Source: Rhodamnia argentea (taxonomy: Eukaryota; Streptophyta; Magnoliopsida; Myrtales; Myrtaceae). Taken from it: a DNA stretch of 64,000 bases. Under the pieces are notes generated by a model. It saw nothing but the letters and a program-made list of their open reading frames with translations. It made no database searches and was not told the DNA's origin. The stretch's first letter is position 1; each line of letters begins with the position of its first letter. Of the stretch, positions 62,894 through 64,000 are shown one piece after another. Position numbers and translations under genes: made by a program. The stretch spans positions 29,001,826 to 29,065,825 of the forward strand of contig NC_063150.1 in NCBI RefSeq assembly GCF_020921035.1, given 5' to 3'.

Positions 62894-64000
62894 TGGCCTG
62901 GAAGCCCTCCCAATTGTGCAATGGCCAATCTTTTTGGATAAGAATGTCGGCCTAGGCACAAGTCTGTACATTCTGGAGATCTATCTTTCGAACTTGATTC
63001 CTACGAATCAAGAAAAAATTGGTTATGTATTTATCAAAAGGTATGTGCCGTAGATAAATTGATTCTTCTTCCTACCGTATAGCGAACGGACCTGTAAGTG
63101 TGGCTGGACAACTAGATTCTTCCACGAGCTTTTGTCATTGGTAGATAGCGTATAGGCTGACATAGCCGTGCTGATTGAATTTTTCGGTTCTTTGCAGATT
63201 AGTCATGCTGCTGCAAGTCCAGATTCTTTTACTCTTCTGGCAAGGATTATTCTTTCGTTCGCATGCCTCGTTGCTGATCTCCTGGGAATTCACACGTACC
63301 TTGGTTTTCTGGTGATTGGAGTGTTGGAAAATTCGTAAAATATTGGGCGTTAAGCTTGATCCCACGTTTTAGTAATCATTTAATTGTGAAAATACTGTGT
63401 CGCGTTGCTTGGGTTATGTTACATTGTATCAGAGAAGACAAAAATTCTAATCGTCATTGGGAAGTCCGATTGATTGTGGAGCCAAAACATGCTGCCAAGG
63501 GCATCTCTTTGAAGCTCAAGATCGGTTTTCAAGGTACTCTTAGAATAATCAGCTTGCAGTCGGCTTTAATTTTTATTTTTATTTTTTGCCTGTATTGTTG
63601 GGTCTAAATTGATTTTCTCATCACTTTGTCATCTTTGTCTGAGGTCACCATTTGAGGAGAAATGTCTGAGGTCACCATTTGAGGAGAAATTGTCGAACGA
63701 GTAATAAACCTAATACCAACTCAATAATAAGCTTTTTCAACTTTATCAATTTACTAATAAACCAGAATAATGACGTCGGAATTTCGTGTAAGGGTTGGAC
63801 TAAATTGACAAATTAAAAAAGTTCAGGATTGAATTAGATAATTTTCCCTATCATTTAAAAAGTTCAGGATCCAATTCCATGCTTGTAGATATCAATATCC
63901 CCCTTTACTTACCTTAATGGCACTTTTTTAGATGTGCCTATGGATGAAGCCATGACGGCCCTCTGATTGGGCTGATAAAGGTCGGCTCGAGCTTTGCTGA
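62894..64000. other. 3' flank of KIN-12F and right edge
   Basis: Holds the KIN-12F 3' UTR, with no further gene recognised. Sequence from about 63700 (AT-rich, ATTGACAAATTAAAAAAGTT-type) resembles the terminal parts of the MULE-like elements elsewhere in the window, but it is incomplete. Confidence 0.4.
63636..63689. repeat. 27-bp tandem duplication
   Basis: TGTCTGAGGTCACCATTTGA followed by GGAGAAA occurs twice in direct succession (63636-63662 and 63663-63689), essentially identical. Confidence 0.95.

Noticed and set aside
1..64000. CRISPR arrays, bacterial operons, rRNA or tRNA genes
   Set aside because: None seen. The window is eukaryotic nuclear DNA, and no cloverleaf or rRNA sequence was recognised by eye.

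Overview
The window is nuclear DNA of a flowering plant, most likely a woody eudicot. It carries intron-rich genes with GT-AG splice sites and plant-specific families (KIN-12F kinesin, ECT-type YTH protein), embedded in AT-rich DNA with plant retrotransposons, MULE, hAT and Tourist-type elements. A Myrtales/Myrtaceae origin is only a guess.

Layout. 1-6.8 kb: an unidentified minus-strand gene, partial at the left edge, with a decayed plus-strand Copia element (100-bp LTR) in one intron; that Copia carries a nested 551-bp hAT-type MITE. 7.3-7.9 kb: a small MULE-like element. 9.2-13.7 kb, minus strand: an ECT m6A-reader gene (698-aa model). 13.7-18.5 kb: gene-poor DNA with purine-rich low-complexity tracts. 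18.5-19.9 kb: a Pack-MULE with a matching 9-bp target duplication and ~220-bp terminal inverted repeats, carrying a broken 5' fragment of a HIRAN-domain SWI/SNF (SMARCA3/RAD5-like) gene. 20.4-22.6 kb, plus strand: TRAPPC4 (141 aa, 3 exons). 23.9-36.2 kb, minus strand: an importin-beta family ARM-repeat gene (20 exons, 1062-aa model) with a frame-preserving, stop-free intron and, in a larger intron, a Tourist MITE. 37.1-38.8 kb: a second Tourist MITE next to a 1.25-kb near-perfect palindrome with a 23-nt loop. 39.1-45.9 kb: a 5'-truncated LINE interrupted in its RNase H domain by a 4.84-kb Copia element (TSD GTCCC). 46.7-47.5 kb: another MULE-like element. 50.0-62.9 kb, plus strand: a KIN-12F kinesin (35 exons, 2313-aa model).

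The four recognised host genes are unrelated housekeeping or cell-division functions (mRNA m6A reading, vesicle tethering, nuclear import, phragmoplast/cytokinesis motor); nothing suggests a cluster. The most interesting structures are the long palindrome, the Pack-MULE with a captured chromatin-remodeller fragment, and the exitron-like intron. Exon coordinates were derived by hand from splice signals, reading-phase consistency and recalled family conservation. No alignment or transcript evidence was available.
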